A stretch of 64,000 nucleotides of DNA from Anopheles merus. Its lineage: Eukaryota; Arthropoda; Insecta; Diptera; Culicidae. The notes under the pieces were generated by a model. It was not told where the DNA came from, ran no database searches, and saw nothing but the letters and a program-made list of their open reading frames with translations. The position numbers were made by a program, and so were the translations under genes. The stretch spans positions 787,709 through 851,708 of the forward strand of contig NC_054081.1 in NCBI RefSeq assembly GCF_017562075.2, written 5' to 3'. This document shows positions 59,173-64,000 of the stretch, piece after piece. The stretch's first letter is position 1, and every line of letters starts with the position of its first letter.

Positions 59173-59443
59173 CTCTTTCTCTGTCTCTCTGTCTCTGCCG
59201 GCTCAGGAATGTTGAAGCTTTGACAGTAGCGATTTTCCTCTGCTTCTTCCCCCACTTCCCCCTGTTGCAACCACAGCGTCGCCGTGCATTAACCGTTTTT
59301 CTATTGTGCGTTCCGCGGCTGTGTCTATATGTGTGTGTGTGTGTGTGATGCAGAGGGCGAAAAAATGGTGGGCGTTTTGTGGGACTGGAAACGATGCGAA
59401 ACAAGCGATTAGTTTTTCCAGCCACAGAATAGGGCCAGCTAAG

Positions 59444-59448
<5 letters not shown>

Positions 59449-59483
<35 letters not shown>
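59449..59483. repeat. (GA)17 microsatellite
   Basis: Uninterrupted GA run; with the CT run at 59137 it can form a long imperfect inverted repeat. Confidence 0.9.
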
Positions 59484-59491
<8 letters not shown>

Positions 59492-61794
59492 AAATTTAAC
59501 AAGATGTGACGCTTTTTAGGGAAGCAATTGTCGGTGCGTGTGCGTGTACCTATGTGTGTGTGTGTGGTGAGGTGTGTCATCCGTTCGGTTCTTTCTCTTC
59601 CTCTCCTTTCTCCTTGCTCTCTCTCTCTCTTTCTCTGTGTGACTATTTAGCAGAATTTTGCTCCGTCCCTTTCGTCCACGTCCTCTCTCTCTCTCTCTTT
59701 CTCGCTCTCTTCTTTTTGGAGCGCAATTGTAAGGCGAAAGTTGCTGTAAAAGTGCGTTTTTTTTGTTTTTGTTTTATTGTTTCAACATTTTCAACCAACC
59801 AACAATCAAACACGCTGCACACACAATCAAACGAAAAGTTCACCAGCCCCTACCTTCCCCGCCCTCATCCCGGTCAGCCACACTTCAATCAACTTCTTGT
59901 GACCGATGTGAGCCGCTTCGTGCCGTGGGAAAGAGGTCAGATTGTGGAAAGAGAGTGTGTGTGAGAGAGAGAGAGAGCAACAGCAGCATAGAAGTTGAAG
60001 TAACCAAAAAAAAAAGATATGAAATGAAGTTTGTGAATTATAAACGACCACTTGGTTACCGCTTTGGCAAGGGTGCTGGAAAGAGAAAAGAGAGAAAGAG
60101 AGAGTAGTGAAATGCACATCCATCCACACACTCACACACATACATACACGCGCGCGCGCTGACTCTGGAGCATACTTACGCACTTTGGGATGTACCGTCA
60201 CACACACACACACATACACACAAAGGGTCGCGCACACGCGGCAGGGGACGGAGCAGTTGATGTCTTGCTGGAGCATCAGCCCGTTGCTACTATTGCTGTG
60301 TGCGTCGGCCAGACAAGAGGCGATCCATTGTTTTGTGTCATCCTTGTGACTAAACGCACGCACACACACACATACACACGTGCTGGTAAGCAGTGCAGTA
60401 GTTGACGGAATTTCCCAAGCCCGTTTTTTGGGAGTCGAGCAGTTTGCTGTAGGTTCGTTTAGGTCCTTTTTTTCGTTCGCTCATTGTTCCTACCGATGTA
60501 AAGGAAGATTTGAGGTGAACAGACACACACACACAGATAGCTAAAATCGTGGGAAAATTGGCTGTTGTTGCTGTATCGCTGCCTTTCAGTGCGAGTGAGA
60601 ATTGTTTTGCTTGTTTGCTGGTCCACCCCAAAAACTCGTCCCTACAATCAACCCATTACAACCAACGCTGTGGCTGTGTCTGCCGTGTGTGTGTGACAGT
60701 GAAACAATTCTTCCCGGTATATAGGTGTGTCTGTGTGTGTTTTTTTTTTGGCTCGAAAGGATACGTTCTTCCATTTTTCGTGAGTCACACCAACGAAACG
60801 CGGGAGTTCTAGGCGAATGAATAATTTATGCCCCATCCGGGTGGCCCTTCCTTTGTGTGTGTGTGTGCATTTTTTTTATTTTTCCCCGGGAAAACATAAT
60901 TTCCTTATTCCCCCCCCCCCCTTTTTCCTTCTACTTTAGGCTGCATTTTTTGTTTTGTCCAGTCGCTCTGAGTTTCCTTCTCCCCGCCCAACACACAGAA
61001 AGGGAAAGGAACGTTTGCGCTGCACCCCGGTGGTGGTGTGCATTAGGGCAGGTCGGTTCTGGGTGGTGTTGCATTGTCACAGAATTGTGTGTATGTGTGT
61101 GTGTGTGCGTGCGTTTTTTTTTTTGTTGCGATAAGAACGATCGTCTTAAGCCCAAATCATAACCATCGCTGAACAAACAACGCAAATCTCCCTCTAGTAA
61201 ATACGGCTTGAGCCCAGAAGGTTCGCCGATCCACGCGCCAAGACGACGACGACGACGGGAAGGAGAAGAAAAAAAAGAAGAAAAAGTAGCACCAGCAACG
61301 GAGGGGGTGGATGCGGGTGCGGACGCGCAGAGAGCGAAGGCGGCGACGGTGTTGATGTTGATTGCCAAAACGCGCCCGACGTGCTGCGGAGGCGGTGGTG
61401 GTGGCAGCGGTGGTAGCAGTAGTGGTGGTGGTGGTAGTGATAGTGATCGACGATCGCACGCCGGAAGCAGCCCGGCAGGAGGACGCGCGCGACCACAGGC
61501 GACAGCGACGGACAGTGGTTAAAGGTCCCCTCCCCCCCACCCCGCATCCTCCTCTCCTCACTCTAGCGGCAAACGCTAGCAGCGGACGAGCGACGACGCA
61601 CGGAAGAAGCAAGTGAGCGAAAGCGGAAGAAGAAGAAGAAGAAGAAAAAAAAGAATAAGAAGTACAGCAGGAAACAGTGTGAAACAGTTGTGTGGATCGA
61701 GTCCTCCCCCACCCCCCAACCCCGCCCTGTACGGTTGGGCATCGGTTTTTTCGACCCCCGCCGCGGGACCACAGGACCACAGGCCGCCGACAGG

Positions 61795-61956
61795 ATGTTC
61801 AAGTACATACCGATATTCAAGGGATGCAACCGGCAGATCGAGTACGTCGACAACCGGCACTCGTCGCTGCCGAACGTGCCGGAGGAGATCTTCCGCTACT
61901 CGAACAGTCTGGAGGAGCTGCTGCTCGACGCGAACCACATTCGCGATCTGCCGAAG
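61795..61956 (+). CDS. scribble, first coding exon (partial gene)
   Basis: Encodes 54 residues starting MFKYIPIFKGCNRQIEYVDN, then SLPNVPEEIFRYS and LEELLLDANHIRDLPK, the conserved N-terminus and first leucine-rich repeat of Scribble. It ends CCGAAG|GTAGGT in phase 0. Scribble is a LAP-family (LRR plus PDZ) scaffold at the basolateral cell cortex that, with Dlg and Lgl, maintains epithelial polarity. The start has A at -3. The remaining LRR and PDZ exons lie beyond the window, so only this exon is visible. Confidence 0.93.
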
Positions 61957-63249
61957 GTAGGTCTCTGCTACACCGTAGAGCGATGAGTCACGCTTCGGAA
62001 CATTCCACGCGGGCTCCAGCTTGCCCCAACCGTATGCTTTTGATTTTCCTTATCGCGCGTATTGGCATGTAGCCATTAAAACGAAACAAAAACATGTGTA
62101 ACAGCTAATCTCGGGGCGTGCTCTGGTGCTGCTGTCGGGCTGTTGGGTCCTCCTTATCAGATAGATCAGCAACAAACACGGGCATCGCGTCACTGTGTTT
62201 TGCTGTTAGATTGGGTTCTGAGGTTATTCAAAATCACGGGAAGAACTCACTGAATCTTCCACGTTTGGTATCGTCTGCTGAGCGTTTCAATGTCAACCAT
62301 TTCGCCAACCTGTGATACATGCATTCCCCAAGCACAGCACAAACAACCCAACCCAACGGGGGTTTCACCAAGAAGCCACATCTGGTTGCAGTAAAACCGG
62401 GCGCCGCACGCCACTTACAGAATCGTCTATTTTTGGGGTTTTGAAATGCGCACTGAACAACACTGAGCTTCCAACAGGAAGGAAGTGGGAATAAATTCTT
62501 AACCACGTAGCACAATGCATTTGCCTCGGCTAGCAACAGCAACTTGTGGGCGGGGTATGAGTCGTCATTTCCAAATGTTCTCGGCGTTCTTGTTGAGTTC
62601 ATTTCATTGCAAAACTAACAAACCAAACAAGTCATTGCACACGCGGATACGATTATAGTACCACGTGTGTTTGCTAGGTTGTAAAACGGGGTGCACTTTA
62701 CTCTCCAGACTTATGCCGTGGTAAGGTTTTACAATTTAATCGAGTGGACATCATTCCGTAAGAAGAACTGGCCAAATTTCAACCAAAATCATGGAAATAT
62801 CTGAAGAGTTCCAATCCATTCCAATAAGTTGTAGTATGACATGAGATGGAAATGTTTTAATTAAGCTCCTTTTTGTTGTATTCCATATACATACTAAACC
62901 AATGATTCTACACATTGAAATGTTTCATTAAACGATTACATAAGCAATTAAGACGCGCTTGGCGATGTAACGGGGTAATGAGTTGTTGCAAACTATTGAT
63001 TAAACATCACATCAACAGGTGGTTATCCTGGCTGTCCGATGTTGCCCCTGGCTCACAATCATGCAAACGAACGGAATAATAAAATCCTTTTTTTTTTACG
63101 ACGTGAACCTAAGCCTGTATGAAGCTATTCTGAACCTGCGAACGAATCAGTGATATTGCTATTGGTTTTAGTAGCATTTGAAAGTGTTTTGCCCGTTAAA
63201 ACTTTGTTGGAAAATTCTGCCAAAGGTTCTGAAAGTATCTATGGCCTGA

Positions 63250-63490
63250 CAGTGGCTTCCAACATGTGGTCCGTGACGTAAACAGACAAGGTCCGCGAAA
63301 GAAAAAAAAGCTTATTACAATGCATATCGTTGATTCTTTCTCACAATCAAGCATAAATTCTCAACAGACATTTCTAGAATAATAGTGAGCATGATTTTGA
63401 TCAAAAAGTTTCGAACTTAGTCTACTAAACATATGCACTTAATATATGTGGACCGCGGCAGATGTATTTTCAAACACAAGTGGTCCGTGA
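63250..63490. mobile_element. decayed hAT-like element fragment
   Basis: CAGTGGCTTCCAACATGTGG followed by TCCGTGAC (from 63250) matches the typical hAT terminus style (CAGTG...GTGGTCCGYG). GTGGTCCGTGA recurs at 63480-63490. The partner inverted end was not found, so this may be a fragment. Confidence 0.35.
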
Positions 63491-63836
63491 TCCTAAAAAG
63501 ATTGGAGAGGTTGGCATCCAATGGAACTCATTTGGAAATAACACAGATACAGTTCTGCTTGAAATTGAATTACCTGAATTTCTGAACGTCTCAGAATTTC
63601 TGAACATTGAACTACTTAGATGCATAGATTCTGTAGCTTTTGCAAAAAAGAACTATTTTATTTGTGGAAGTTCCTTGATACGCGGGATTTGAAGAATAGT
63701 ATTTTATTCTCCTCGTCAGACCAATTCCTAATGATTTTTTTTGCTAAGTGAGTCTAAGATCCGAACTATTTGTGTCTAATACACATTCAAGAGCACTTAA
63801 AGTTCTTTTGAACCCTTTTTGTTTTACTACCATTAG

Positions 63837-64000
63837 ATCATTACTGCCTCATCTGCGCGCATCTCAACTGCTGTGAAACAGAGAGCTTCTGCTATATCTG
63901 CAAGACAATACTCGATTTACACCCACTCAGCGGGAAAAAGCAGCAACATAAAAAAATCTGCCAGTGTACCACCGCAAAATTCCCAAACCGCGCTGTGTTG
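63837..64000 (+). other. cysteine-rich open frame running off the right edge
   Basis: After a T-rich tract and CATTAG (63831-63836) a frame stays open for over 50 codons to the window end: HYCLICAHLNCCETESFCYI then CKTILDLHPL. Cysteine pairs spaced like a metal-binding fold (C-x2-C ... CC ... C-x2-C). There is no in-frame ATG; a stop lies at 63809-63811. It could be an internal exon of a nested or unrelated gene, a transposon remnant, or chance. Not assigned. Confidence 0.25.

Larger units (their letters stand above)
58081..61794 (+). promoter_or_regulatory. scribble upstream/leader region, microsatellite-rich
   Basis: Probably holds the scribble promoter(s), non-coding exon(s) and 5' leader. 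It is packed with GA/CT runs (58146-58168, 58559-58580, 59137-59169, 59449-59483, 59680-59700, 59965-59979) and CA/GT runs. No start site was fixed and no protein gene is supported. The last 600 bases are GC-rich with GGN and AAG runs typical of a leader exon. Confidence 0.45.
61957..64000 (+). other. scribble intron 1 (runs off the window)
   Basis: Starts GTAGGT and no acceptor that continues the LRR frame was found before 64000. It holds a hAT-like terminus at 63250 and a cysteine-rich open frame from 63837. Confidence 0.6.

Noticed and set aside
1..64000. CRISPR arrays, rRNA or intact tRNA genes
   Set aside because: No regularly spaced direct repeats with unique spacers, no rRNA-like sequence, and the tRNA-like boxes found do not fold into closed tRNAs.

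Overview
The window is nuclear DNA from a dipteran insect. An anopheline mosquito is the best guess, inferred from strongly GC-biased third codon positions, a mix of short and multi-kilobase introns, dense CA/GA microsatellites and many small non-autonomous DNA transposons. No species could be verified by a search. There is no bacterial, phage or CRISPR content.

Five protein-coding genes can be supported exon by exon. From left to right they are: (1) a minus-strand BTB/POZ plus FLYWCH-finger gene (coding 11319 down to 3667, three exons, 477 aa); (2) splicing factor SF1/branch-point-binding protein on the plus strand (13061-20206, six coding exons, 816 aa); (3) a secreted animal haem peroxidase on the plus strand (39187-50998, seven coding exons, 748 aa, with an 8-nt first coding exon followed by a 9.2-kb intron); (4) mannose-6-phosphate isomerase on the minus strand (54036 down to 52746, two exons, 407 aa), convergent with the peroxidase; and (5) the first coding exon of scribble on the plus strand (61795-61956), whose remaining exons lie beyond the window. 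In the four complete genes the splice phases agree at every junction and the joined reading frames are uninterrupted.

Genes 1 and 2 are divergent, with about 1.5 kb between their candidate start sites. Gene 1 has an Inr at 11431 with a DPE at +28, and gene 2 has a TCAGTC Inr near 12968. About 18 kb of non-coding DNA (roughly 21.2-38.7 kb) separates SF1 from the peroxidase. It holds degenerate satellite-like repeats, a 53-bp minisatellite, tRNA-like SINE heads and homopolymers, but no credible gene. The 54-58 kb interval contains two copies of one terminal-inverted-repeat element flanking a second element. About 58-61.8 kb, upstream of the scribble start, is unusually rich in GA/CT and CA/GT runs.

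The genes do not form a pathway. They are ordinary neighbours: a probable transcription regulator, a spliceosome component, an extracellular oxidoreductase, a sugar-phosphate isomerase and a cell-polarity scaffold. No clearly new multi-gene system was found. The items most worth a second look are the transposon structures, a minimal uORF overlapping the SF1 start codon, the microexon that supplies the peroxidase signal peptide, and a cysteine-rich open frame that runs off the right edge inside the scribble intron.
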